Positions 16,521 through 25,002 of a stretch of 64,000 nucleotides of DNA are shown here, in pieces (the first letter of the stretch is position 1; each line of letters begins with the position of its first letter). The stretch is from Lysinibacillus sp. FSL M8-0337. Its GTDB lineage: Bacteria > Bacillota > Bacilli > Bacillales_A > Planococcaceae. The stretch is taken from positions 806,001 through 870,000 of the forward strand of contig NZ_CP151996.1 in NCBI RefSeq assembly GCF_038593855.1. Reading direction: 5' to 3'. Below the pieces are notes generated by a model. The model did no database searches. It saw only the letters and a program-made list of their open reading frames with translations, and was not told the DNA's origin. A program made the position numbers and the translations under genes.

Positions 16521-17963
16521 ATGGAGCGTCGGAAGCAATTACGAAAATATATTCAGCGTGCACAACACAGTTTAACTTTTGAGAGAAGCCTACCTATTGC
16601 ACAATACGGGTTGTTTTTAGCATTGCTTTCGAGTGCTTCCCTTGTCCTAGTATCAAGATTATTTATTTGGCCTTATTATCGTCAGATTGCTCTAGTTGTC
16701 TTTATAGTTGGCCTACTTGCTACAGTCATAATGATGTGGTGGCGACGTGTCAATGAAAAGGAAGCATTGTATGCACTCGACTATTATTTTTCACATAATG
16801 AACTTGTAACGGCACTGTCTTTTAAAAACGACGAAGATCCACTGATCCAATCTTTACTTGCGAAAGCGATTCAAAAGTCAGAGCAAGCATTTGCTCAGTT
16901 TAAAGCAAGAAAGAAAAATTTGTTTCGACCTAAAGCATTTATCGGCCTTTTTGCCACAGCTATTGTTTTAGCAATTCTTTATATGTTCCCAGCGGCAACG
17001 CAAATTGAAGCGATTGAAGTGGAAAAAGAAAAGGCTGTGATTGAGGACATAAAAAAAGAAGTGGCGAAGTTAGAAAAAAAAGCTGAGACAAAAGAAGTGA
17101 AAGAGCAGCTAAAAGAATTACAAAATACGTTAAAAGAAACGCAAACAGCGGAAGAAGCATTACGTGAAGTCGTGAAAAAGCAGAAGGAATTAGCTTTAAA
17201 AGAACAGCAATTAAAAGATAAGCAGACAGCGAGTAAAGATGGTGCTGGCGATAAAAACGCTTTATCACAAGAGGAACTCGAACAGTTGAAAGAGCTTGCA
17301 CAAATGCAGCAACAGCTTACACAAAGTGCAAATACAACACAAACAGCGATGAGCAACTTAGGAAAACCAGCAAGTAATACATTACAAAATGCCATTGCAA
17401 GTGCAAATAGCACAAATAATAATCAGCAAAACAGTACAAATTCGAATCAACAATCTTCTGGAAACGCACAACCTAGTAACCAACAAGGTCAAAACAATTC
17501 CCAGCAAGCTACTGGTAATGGCCAGTCACAAGGAAAGCAATCAGGACAGGGACAAGGTCAAGGACAAGGACAAGGCCAAGGCCAAGGTCAAGGTCAAGGT
17601 CAAGGCCAAGGTCAAGGTCAAGGCCAAGGTCAAGGTCAAGGCCAAGGTCAAGGCCAAGGTCAAGGAAGTGGTTCTGGTCAAGGAAAGGGTGCGGGGCGTG
17701 GCCAAGGAAGCCGAGATTTATTGACTACACCAAGGCTTGGCGGTTCTAGCGAAACGACTGTCGATAGTGGGCAATTAGGAGACGGTTCGCATGTTTCCGA
17801 GCAACAAGGCAATGGACCGATTACAAAAGGTACCATTAGACCGTATGATGAAGTGATTGGCTCCTATAAAGATAGCTATTTAGAAAGCTCACAGCGTTTA
17901 CAATTGCCGAAGGATTTACAAAACGTCGTGCAATCTTATTTCACGACAATTGAGTCGCAGTAG
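16521..17963 (+). CDS. Membrane-anchored coiled-coil protein with (Gly-Gln)20 tract
   Basis: 480 residues. Three hydrophobic helices (about 28-49, 55-73 and 138-156) anchor it; a charged coiled coil runs from about 165 to 235, then a Gln/Asn/Ser-rich linker and an uninterrupted run of 20 Gly-Gln pairs (342-381). The C-terminal 60 residues are ordinary and end in a helical segment (SYLESSQRLQLPKDLQNVVQ). Layout resembles the DUF4175-like proteins found with MoxR/vWA genes. It follows the permease by 12 bp and precedes the MoxR gene by 11 bp. The long disordered repeat suggests a flexible spacer or a multivalent binding segment; its function is not known. Confidence 0.78.
   Translation: MERRKQLRKYIQRAQHSLTFERSLPIAQYGLFLALLSSASLVLVSRLFIWPYYRQIALVVFIVGLLATVIMMWWRRVNEKEALYALDYYFSHNELVTALSFKNDEDPLIQSLLAKAIQKSEQAFAQFKARKKNLFRPKAFIGLFATAIVLAILYMFPAATQIEAIEVEKEKAVIEDIKKEVAKLEKKAETKEVKEQLKELQNTLKETQTAEEALREVVKKQKELALKEQQLKDKQTASKDGAGDKNALSQEELEQLKELAQMQQQLTQSANTTQTAMSNLGKPASNTLQNAIASANSTNNNQQNSTNSNQQSSGNAQPSNQQGQNNSQQATGNGQSQGKQSGQGQGQGQGQGQGQGQGQGQGQGQGQGQGQGQGQGQGQGQGSGSGQGKGAGRGQGSRDLLTTPRLGGSSETTVDSGQLGDGSHVSEQQGNGPITKGTIRPYDEVIGSYKDSYLESSQRLQLPKDLQNVVQSYFTTIESQ
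17544..17663 (+). repeat. Hexanucleotide tandem repeat coding for (Gly-Gln)20
   Basis: Twenty consecutive GGN-CAR codon pairs (GGTCAA, GGCCAA, GGACAA variants). Because the unit is 6 bp, slippage would change length by whole dipeptides and keep the frame. Long open frames in other phases over this tract are artefacts of the repeat. Confidence 0.95.
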
Positions 17964-17974
17964 GAGGAGAAAAA

Positions 17975-18970
17975 ATGGCATTTACAGAACAACAATATGT
18001 CGAAACGGGTACGAAATTACAACAAGTAAAAGATGAAATTCATCGCTTTATTGTTGGACAAGAGGAAGCAATTGATTACACATTATATGCAGTCCTTGCA
18101 GATGGCCATGCACTGTTAGAGGGGCTTCCTGGTTTAGGGAAAACAATGCTTATTCGGACTATCTCTGAAGTGCTAGATTTATCGTTCTCACGTATTCAAT
18201 TTACCCCAGATTTAATGCCCGCTGATATTACAGGAACAAGTATGATTGAGCGAACAGCAGATGGAAGGCAGCAGTTTACATTCCAGCCAGGACCAATTTT
18301 TAGTCAAATGGTTTTAGCAGATGAAATTAACCGTGCTACACCTAAAACGCAAAGTGCGTTGCTTGAAGCGATGGGGGAAAAAACGGTAACGATTTTAGGA
18401 GATACGAAGAAAATGGCAAAACCATTTTTCGTCTTGGCAACACAAAACCCAATTGAAATGGAGGGTACATATCCTTTACCAGAAGCGCAAATGGACCGTT
18501 TCCTGTGCAAAATTCTCGTCCCATATCCAGAGAAAAATGAACTAATGGAAATTATGAAACGTACAACAGGTGCGCTCGAAGTCAGCTTGCAAAAAGTGTT
18601 GGATACTGATGAACTAATTTTGGCACAACAAATGGTGAAGGAAGTACTAATTGCTGATGAGATGCTTGAGTTTGCAGCAGACCTTGTAGTGGCAACACAT
18701 CCTGAAAAAGAAGAGGCTATAGATGAAGTAAAGCGCTATGTGATGTATGGTAGCGGTCCGCGTGGCTTACAAAGCTTGATTAAATTGGCAAAAGCTAGAG
18801 CACTGATGAGTGGACGTTTTCATGTATCTGTTGGGGATATTAAGTCAGTGGCGAAGCCCGTCTTACGTCACCGAATGCTGCTGAATTATGAAGGGGAGGC
18901 TTCAGGTAAGACAGCAGATGATGTGATAGATGTTATTTTAGAGAAAGTCCAACAAGGCGTAAGTCGATGA
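17975..18970 (+). CDS. MoxR-family AAA+ ATPase
   Basis: 331 residues. Walker A is GLPGLGKT (50-57), Walker B MVLADEINRA (112-121), followed by the ATQNPIEMEGTYPLPEAQMD stretch with the sensor residues that define MoxR ATPases. These AAA+ proteins act as chaperones that mature or activate partners, generally those with vWA domains bearing a MIDAS metal site. It overlaps the DUF58 gene by 4 bp, and two vWA proteins follow, which is the standard MoxR-DUF58-vWA set. The unusual point is fusion of this set to an ABC-2 exporter in one operon. Confidence 0.93.
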   Translation: MAFTEQQYVETGTKLQQVKDEIHRFIVGQEEAIDYTLYAVLADGHALLEGLPGLGKTMLIRTISEVLDLSFSRIQFTPDLMPADITGTSMIERTADGRQQFTFQPGPIFSQMVLADEINRATPKTQSALLEAMGEKTVTILGDTKKMAKPFFVLATQNPIEMEGTYPLPEAQMDRFLCKILVPYPEKNELMEIMKRTTGALEVSLQKVLDTDELILAQQMVKEVLIADEMLEFAADLVVATHPEKEEAIDEVKRYVMYGSGPRGLQSLIKLAKARALMSGRFHVSVGDIKSVAKPVLRHRMLLNYEGEASGKTADDVIDVILEKVQQGVSR

Positions 18971-19839
18971 CAAAAAATATTTTGCCCGAGGATTGGTTAG
19001 CGAAAATAAGTCGTTTCCAAGTGGCGACTGCCTCCAAATTGCGTGGCCAGCATAAAGGCTCGCATCGTTCGCAGCGCTTCGGGGCATCCCTCGATTTCTC
19101 TGATTTTCGGGAATATCATTTAGGTGATGATGTGCGACAAGTAGATTGGAACGTCTATGCGAGAACCGATAAATATTTTATTAAACGTTTTTTAGATGAA
19201 CAAGAAATGCGGGTGCATATTTTATTGGATGCAACAAAATCAATGGGTGAGCAAGTCAAATGGACATTTGCTCGGCAAATTGTTGCATCACTTGGTTTAA
19301 TGGTACTTGGTCGTGATGATCGCTTATCATTTTCTTATGTGCAAGATGACGTGAAACCTCCATTTCGTCGTAAAGGGGCTATGTATCGTCGCGCATTTTT
19401 GCAAGTTGTTACCGATATAGAAGAAGCCAACTATACAGCAAGCTTTTCTCAAGGGGCATTAAAGGCTATACCAAAAGATAGCACAGTGTTATTTATCGTA
19501 ACAGATGGGCTTGAACCGATCGAAGAATGGGAACAGTTATTGAAAAGATTGCCTCGTTTTGCAGGAGATGTCCGCATTATACAAGTTGTCACAGAAGAAG
19601 AACTTCATCCGCAATATGCGGGAGATGTTCGTTTAGTGGATAGTGAAACAGGGCGTGATGTCAATGTCACGATGTCATCAAAAGTACTAGATACGTATGA
19701 CACAAGGCGTCGCCTGCATGAAGAAGAGTTTGAAGCCATTTGCCGTCGTTTTGCTGTGCGTAAACTGCAGCTTAAGGTGGAAGACGGTTTGCAACATGCA
19801 ATCTTTCAACAATTACTAAAAGCACATTGGATTAGGTGA
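18967..19839 (+). CDS. DUF58 family protein (MoxR partner)
   Basis: 290 residues. The DUF58 signature is complete: REYHLGDDVRQVDW at 48-61, then ARTDKYFIKRFLDE and the vWA-like strand HILLDATKSMG. The DATKS element is a variant of the D-x-S-x-S MIDAS site. No membrane segment is evident, so it is cytoplasmic, unlike many DUF58 proteins with two N-terminal helices. Overlap with the MoxR gene by ATGA indicates coupled translation. It probably links the AAA+ ATPase to the membrane vWA proteins (inference from known pairs). Confidence 0.9.
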   Translation: MTKNILPEDWLAKISRFQVATASKLRGQHKGSHRSQRFGASLDFSDFREYHLGDDVRQVDWNVYARTDKYFIKRFLDEQEMRVHILLDATKSMGEQVKWTFARQIVASLGLMVLGRDDRLSFSYVQDDVKPPFRRKGAMYRRAFLQVVTDIEEANYTASFSQGALKAIPKDSTVLFIVTDGLEPIEEWEQLLKRLPRFAGDVRIIQVVTEEELHPQYAGDVRLVDSETGRDVNVTMSSKVLDTYDTRRRLHEEEFEAICRRFAVRKLQLKVEDGLQHAIFQQLLKAHWIR

Positions 19840-19850
19840 GGTGAGCCGTT

Positions 19851-21596
19851 TTGGGCTTTAGTCAAATTATTTTTAGCTGGACGGCCATCTTCCCGGTCAT
19901 TGTCCTGCTCTATTATTTCTTTCGAAAAAAATATACGGATCAACCTGTGTCCTCAACACTTTTTTGGTCAGAAATTATGCAAGAAACAAGAGTTTCTCCA
20001 TATTTAAAGCATTTACAAAAAAATGCTTTACTGTATTTGCAATTGCTGGCATTACTTTTATTAGTGTTAGCACTTATCAACCCATATATGAAAAAAAGTA
20101 CGATTGTGGGTGCTCAGACGATTTTTATCGTGGATACATCAGCTACAATGTTAGCAGGGAAAGAGCAATCTACATTTGATGCCCATAAAAAAGAAATGCA
20201 ATCATTGGTAGAACAACTTAACGGTCGACCTGTTACATTAATTACAACTGGCAATTCTCCACAAGCAGTGTTACAGCAAGAAACAAATGTAAAAACGATT
20301 GAAAAAACTATACAAGATTTACATGTAACATATGAAACTGCCCAAATGAATAAAGCGCTTGATGTGGCACAAGCTTTTGTTGGTGATAGTCAAACGTCAA
20401 TTTATGTTTTCACAGATGCACTTGATAAAAAGCAATTACCGATGGAAAAGGAATCTGTGAAATGGCTTGTACACGGTTCTGCAAAAGATTTAACTAATGT
20501 TGCTATTACGCGCTTTGCTGCGACGACAGATGGTAAATCTACGATGGCGTTAGTGCAGCTTCAAAATGATACCGATAAAGAGCAAAAGCTAACACTTACA
20601 CTACAAAATAGTAAAGGCGATGTACTAATAGACGAGCCTATTTCTTTGGCAGCAAACGAAGCAATGTCTAAATCATTTAAAGATTTACCATTAATGGATA
20701 CGGTGACAGCTAAAATTGATGTCAAAGATGATTATGCGATTGATAATATCCAATCAGTCGTGTTACAAACGGCTACATCGAATATTGTAGTCGATCAAAA
20801 CATGCATCAGCTTATTCAAAAAGGGTTTCAAGCTATTAATGGCAACGTAAAAATTGTACCGCCCTTGCAGCTGGCGGATAATCAAGGAGCTACCATTGTA
20901 ACGAACCAAACATCATTACTTCAAAAGATGGAGAGACCCATTGTATTATTTGGACGGGATGATATTGAAAAAGTAGACGTTAATGGTGAAGTAAAAACAA
21001 CAAGCGATGCTTTATTTGCATTTAGTGAGTTAAATGATATTTATGTCAGTGCTTTATATCCTCCATTTGATGATTATAAAACAATCGCCACAGTTGGAGA
21101 AAAACCATTTATCCAACGAACACCTGAAGGGGATATTATCGTCCTTGCTGATATTGCAGATACAGATTGGCCACTCTATCCATCGTTTCCGTTATTTTTA
21201 TGGAGTGTGGAACAGCAATTATCTGAATCGGTAGGTTCCCTTGGGATTTTTGCACCAAATGAGCAACGTTCAGTCGCGTTATCACAGGGTGATTGGAGTG
21301 TTTATTCTCAAGATGATGAATTTTTATCGACTATTACAAATGGCTTACTAACTGCTCCAATGAAGCCAGGTATGTATACAGCTCGCTCAAACAGTGAGGA
21401 AAAGCGTCTTATAGTGCAACTACAAGCACAGGAACGTGTAATAGAAGAAGGAACAAGCTATACGCTTGGAGAGCTTCAGCAAAATGGCAAGGAAGAAGTT
21501 TCGAAAGCTTCGTTTGTACCTTGGCTAATACTCATTATTTTAAGTTTGCTTGTCGCAGAGTGGGAGGTGCAACGACGTCGTGGATTTACGAATTGA
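19851..21596 (+). CDS. BatA-like membrane protein with degenerate vWA domain
   Basis: 581 residues from a TTG start 11 bp after the DUF58 stop, with AGGTGAG ahead. The N-terminus is a BatA-type membrane segment (helices at about 6-24 and 58-77, with the S-STLFW motif between them). A vWA-like domain follows from about 88 (IFIVDTSATMLAG gives a D-x-S-x-T MIDAS variant). A last helix lies near 555-571, followed by a basic tail. The bulk would be extracytoplasmic. It overlaps the next vWA gene by 17 bp. Probably one half of a vWA pair handled by the MoxR ATPase. Confidence 0.82.
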   Translation: MGFSQIIFSWTAIFPVIVLLYYFFRKKYTDQPVSSTLFWSEIMQETRVSPYLKHLQKNALLYLQLLALLLLVLALINPYMKKSTIVGAQTIFIVDTSATMLAGKEQSTFDAHKKEMQSLVEQLNGRPVTLITTGNSPQAVLQQETNVKTIEKTIQDLHVTYETAQMNKALDVAQAFVGDSQTSIYVFTDALDKKQLPMEKESVKWLVHGSAKDLTNVAITRFAATTDGKSTMALVQLQNDTDKEQKLTLTLQNSKGDVLIDEPISLAANEAMSKSFKDLPLMDTVTAKIDVKDDYAIDNIQSVVLQTATSNIVVDQNMHQLIQKGFQAINGNVKIVPPLQLADNQGATIVTNQTSLLQKMERPIVLFGRDDIEKVDVNGEVKTTSDALFAFSELNDIYVSALYPPFDDYKTIATVGEKPFIQRTPEGDIIVLADIADTDWPLYPSFPLFLWSVEQQLSESVGSLGIFAPNEQRSVALSQGDWSVYSQDDEFLSTITNGLLTAPMKPGMYTARSNSEEKRLIVQLQAQERVIEEGTSYTLGELQQNGKEEVSKASFVPWLILIILSLLVAEWEVQRRRGFTN

Positions 21597-24177
21597 TACG
21601 CCATTAGCGTTATTGTTATTACTGCCATTGTTTATGTATTTTGGATGGACTTATTGGCGAGAGCGCATGCACCTGAAAAAAAGTCATCTAGTCGTACTGG
21701 GCATTCGAGTAATAGCCATCGTCTGTTTAGTCTTTGCATTGGCAGCACCTTATCTGTTATTACCAGTAAAGGACGAGCAAGTTTTATATTTAGTTGACCG
21801 CTCTGCTTCGATGAATCGTACAGAGGCAGAAATCGTTAGTTTTATAGAGGAAAGTTTGAAATCGAAAAAGGAAGATCAACTTGCAGGGATTTACTCATTT
21901 TCATCAACTCTCCAAACGGAAGCGATTTTATCAAAATCCTTAAAAGATGTTCCGAAATTTACTGAGGTTAAGGGAACAGACCAAACAAATATAGAGCAAA
22001 GTCTTCAGCTTGCAACAGGTATTGTTGATCCGAAAAAGGCAACTAGACTTGTATTACTAACAGATGCCAATGAAACACAAGGCAATGCGTTAGAATTTGC
22101 CACGAAGCTAAAAGGCTCCAATATTAGTGTAGATGTCGTGCCGTTCCATCAAAGTGTGACGAATGATGTATCATTGAAAAGCTTTGTTACCCCACAAATA
22201 GCTTACGTAGGTGAACAGCAACAGCTTGTGACGGAAGTCAATGCCACAGCGGCAGGGCAAGGTGAATTATTACTGTATGAAAATGACGAACTTATTCATC
22301 GTGAGTCTGTGGAACTTGCTCAAGGTGCCAATGTTTTTACTTATAAACATACAGCAACTGCAGAGGGGCTTGTGAAATATGAGGCGCTCGTGCAAGTTGG
22401 ACAGGATGCCATTTTTGAAAATAATAAATTAACAAGTGTGACGATGGTACAAAGCGAGCCGCATTTACTTATTGTCAATGGTTACGATACGACATCACCA
22501 ATTGCTGCAGCTCTAGGACCGAATTCTATTTCCTATGATGTTGTGGATGCAGCAAGCTTACCAAACGAACTGTCTAGCTATTTGCAATATAACGCGATTA
22601 TTTTTGATAATGTACCTGGACACTTAGTTGGAGAGGCGAAGATGAGCGTTATTGAACAGGCAGTCAAAAACTTTGGTGTTGGCTTTACGATGGTCGGCGG
22701 TGAAAATAGCTTCGGCTTGGGTGGTTATTTTAAAACACCGATTGAAACATTATTACCTGTTGAGATGGAGATAAAAGGCAAAGAACAATTGCCATCTTTA
22801 GGGCTTGTCATTGTACTCGACCGTTCAGGAAGTATGTATGGCTCTAAGCTAGAGCTTGCCAAAGAAGCGGCGGCTCGATCCGTTGAAATGCTACGAGATG
22901 AAGATACGCTAGGATTTATCGCCTTTGATGATCGCCCTTGGGAAATCATCGAAACTGGACCATTAGGCAATAAAGAAGAAGCCGTCGATACGATTTTATC
23001 GGTTACTCCTGGTGGAGGTACGGAAATTTATAGTTCATTGGCTGCAGCCTATGATAGTTTAGCTGATTTAAAGTTGCAAAGGAAACATATTATTTTACTT
23101 ACAGATGGTCAATCACAAGCTGGCAATTATGAGGATTTAATTGAAACGGGGAAAGAACAAGGAATTACACTGTCAACCGTGGCGATTGGACAAGATGCTG
23201 ATGGCAATCTACTACAATCGTTAAGTGAAATGGGCAGTGGTCGTTTCTATGATGTCATCGATGAACAGACAATTCCTTCGATTTTATCACGTGAGACAGC
23301 AATGATTTCACGTACGTATATAGAAGACAATCCTTTTTATCCGACAATCTACAATGCATCTGGCTGGAATGCATTATTTGCGAATGGTGTACCACAAATG
23401 AATGCCTACATTGGTACAACAGCGAAGCAGGGAGCCGCTGTTATAGCAGAAAGTGAGAAAGAAGACCCGGTATTAGCACAATGGCAATACGGACTTGGTA
23501 AAACATTTGCTTTCACATCCGATTCAACAGGGAAATGGGCTGGTGACTGGGCAAGATGGCAGGAATGGGGAACATTTTGGCAAACCATTATATCGCAAAT
23601 GCTACCAAGTTATAATGATGTGGCCTATGATGTACGTCTTGATACAGATGGTTCATTTATTATTACCGATCCGACAAATGAAGCAGCATTTTTAGACATT
23701 GTTGCTGTCGATGAAGCTGGTGAGGAGCTTGATATACAGCTTGAAACGCTATCTGCCTCGCAAGTACGTGCGGTTGTCCAAGCGAAGCCAGGTTTGATTT
23801 TTTTCCGCATCGCTGATGAAGAGCAGGCCATTTACCAAGCAGGTCTTAGTGTACCTTACAGCGCGGAATATGCATTACGTCCTGTGAATGAAACCATTGT
23901 AGAGCAACTAACAAAGCTAACAGGTGGTTCAATATTGAAAGAACCACAAGAAGTGTTCCGTGAATTCACAAACAAAGGAGCAGAGCGCCAAAATATTGCC
24001 ACATGGCTACTATTAGCAGGGATGTTGCTATTCTTCTTGGATATTACGATTCGACGTTTTGGTTGGCGCTTTATAACAAGCCGCAAACAAAAAGGAAAGC
24101 CTATAGAAGAAACAGCCGTGCAGGTGGAAAACACCAATGTTGCGCAGTTATTAAAAGGCATGAAAAAACGCTCTTAA
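21580..24177 (+). CDS. Large vWA-domain membrane protein with glutamine-amidotransferase-like module
   Basis: 865 residues. Two helices at about 8-22 and 36-59 lead to a first vWA domain (DRSAS, 73-77). A GATase-I-like module with VGGENSFGLGGY precedes a second vWA domain with a full MIDAS D414-R-S-G-S and the later TGG-like and D-x-S residues (TPGGGTEIYSS, LLTDGQSQAG). A last helix lies near 810-826 and a basic cytoplasmic tail follows. The chosen GTG at 21580 overlaps the previous gene by 17 bp and has GGGAGG 12 nt upstream; a start at 21550 would add residues read from the preceding gene. It is the last gene of the eight-gene cluster. Confidence 0.85.
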   Translation: MDLRIDTPLALLLLLPLFMYFGWTYWRERMHLKKSHLVVLGIRVIAIVCLVFALAAPYLLLPVKDEQVLYLVDRSASMNRTEAEIVSFIEESLKSKKEDQLAGIYSFSSTLQTEAILSKSLKDVPKFTEVKGTDQTNIEQSLQLATGIVDPKKATRLVLLTDANETQGNALEFATKLKGSNISVDVVPFHQSVTNDVSLKSFVTPQIAYVGEQQQLVTEVNATAAGQGELLLYENDELIHRESVELAQGANVFTYKHTATAEGLVKYEALVQVGQDAIFENNKLTSVTMVQSEPHLLIVNGYDTTSPIAAALGPNSISYDVVDAASLPNELSSYLQYNAIIFDNVPGHLVGEAKMSVIEQAVKNFGVGFTMVGGENSFGLGGYFKTPIETLLPVEMEIKGKEQLPSLGLVIVLDRSGSMYGSKLELAKEAAARSVEMLRDEDTLGFIAFDDRPWEIIETGPLGNKEEAVDTILSVTPGGGTEIYSSLAAAYDSLADLKLQRKHIILLTDGQSQAGNYEDLIETGKEQGITLSTVAIGQDADGNLLQSLSEMGSGRFYDVIDEQTIPSILSRETAMISRTYIEDNPFYPTIYNASGWNALFANGVPQMNAYIGTTAKQGAAVIAESEKEDPVLAQWQYGLGKTFAFTSDSTGKWAGDWARWQEWGTFWQTIISQMLPSYNDVAYDVRLDTDGSFIITDPTNEAAFLDIVAVDEAGEELDIQLETLSASQVRAVVQAKPGLIFFRIADEEQAIYQAGLSVPYSAEYALRPVNETIVEQLTKLTGGSILKEPQEVFREFTNKGAERQNIATWLLLAGMLLFFLDITIRRFGWRFITSRKQKGKPIEETAVQVENTNVAQLLKGMKKRS

Positions 24178-24180
24178 TAG

Positions 24181-24220
24181 AACGATGGCACATTGCGAAA
24201 AAAGCATGTGCCATCGTTTT
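24181..24220 (+). terminator. Terminator of the MoxR-vWA-ABC operon
   Basis: Perfect 13-bp stem AACGATGGCACAT/ATGTGCCATCGTT with a 12-nt loop and T-run, 4 bp after the last stop codon. Confidence 0.88.
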
Positions 24221-24233
24221 TGTATGAACATAG

Positions 24234-24725
24234 CTACTTAGTAATAAGAATAGACGGTGCAGTTTTCCGAAGACTGCTCGCGATGATAATGCCGAGACAT
24301 GCCCCAATCAAACTAGATGTGAAAAAGGCGGGCATAAAAAATAATGCAGCTACTGATGTTCCCATAAATAATTGCGCATAAGGTACAGCGAATAGTGAAG
24401 CAAGGATACCTGTGCCGAATACTTCACCAACTCCTGCTAGCCATTTTTTGCCGCTATATTTATAAGCAAAAGCAGCACACGCTGCACCGATGACACTTCC
24501 GGGGATCGCTAAAAGAGAGCCCGTGCCTGTTAGTATGCGAATAATGGCTGTTAACAAAGCAACGATAATGGTAGGCACAGGCCCTAGTAAAATGGCACCG
24601 ATGACGTTAATGGCATGTTGTACAGGATAGGCACGAGCAATCCCAGTTGGAATCGAGACAAAAATGGAGCCTGCTACAGCAATAGCGACCAATAAAGCCA
24701 TGATAGTTAGTTTATAAATAGACAT
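24234..24725 (-). CDS. thiW: ThiW, thiamine-precursor ECF transporter S component
   Basis: 163 residues with about five hydrophobic helices, typical of an energy-coupling-factor substrate-binding subunit. The N-terminal IYKLTIMALLVAIAVAGS and the segment PVQHAINVIGAILLGPVPT are as in ThiW proteins. ThiW is thought to bind the thiazole precursor of thiamine and to use the shared ECF ATPases and EcfT, which are not encoded here. AAGGAGGAAC precedes the ATG. A TPP riboswitch with its terminator lies upstream on the same strand, which strongly supports the thiamine role. The gene converges with the vWA operon. Confidence 0.9.
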   Translation of the reverse strand: MSIYKLTIMALLVAIAVAGSIFVSIPTGIARAYPVQHAINVIGAILLGPVPTIIVALLTAIIRILTGTGSLLAIPGSVIGAACAAFAYKYSGKKWLAGVGEVFGTGILASLFAVPYAQLFMGTSVAALFFMPAFFTSSLIGACLGIIIASSLRKTAPSILITK

Positions 24726-24776
24726 AAGTAGTTCCTCCTTTATTAATAAAACATGAAATTACATATGAATGACAAA

Positions 24777-24812
24777 AAGACCGCTTCCTCTAAACAAAAG
24801 GAAGCGGTCTTG
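24777..24812 (-). terminator. TPP-controlled terminator in the thiW leader
   Basis: On the minus strand AAGACCGCTTCCTT pairs with the facing arm (about 14 bp) and is followed by TTTTTG. It lies between the TPP aptamer and thiW, so it is the expression platform: TPP bound, transcription stops. Confidence 0.85.
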
Positions 24813-24836
24813 TATGTGATAATGACAATAAGCAAG

Positions 24837-24935
24837 AGTCGCCACTTCCCTCCGCTAGTGTGAACTAGATCAGGTTCAAAGGGTCCGTATATGACCATAT
24901 ACGTCTCAGCCTTGTAAAGACTCCCCTAGTGGTAA
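24837..24935 (-). ncRNA. TPP riboswitch (THI element)
   Basis: On the minus strand the conserved boxes occur in order: ACTAGGGGAGTC, then GGCTGAGA, a P3 extension GTATATGGTCATATAC, then ACCCTTTGAACCTGATCTAG and TAGCGGAGGGAAGTGG. These are the defining CUGAGA and ACCUGA helices of the thiamine pyrophosphate aptamer. It precedes a terminator and thiW. Confidence 0.96.
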
Positions 24936-25002
24936 AAATGATATTCAATTATTACTAATAAATGGTATAACTAACACCTATATTAGTCAATGTTATTTCA
25001 CT

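Noticed and set aside
16960..17724. Three long frames overlapping the coiled-coil/GQ protein
   Set aside because: Antisense Cys/Ser-rich or Lys-Val-repeat readings produced by repetitive codons.
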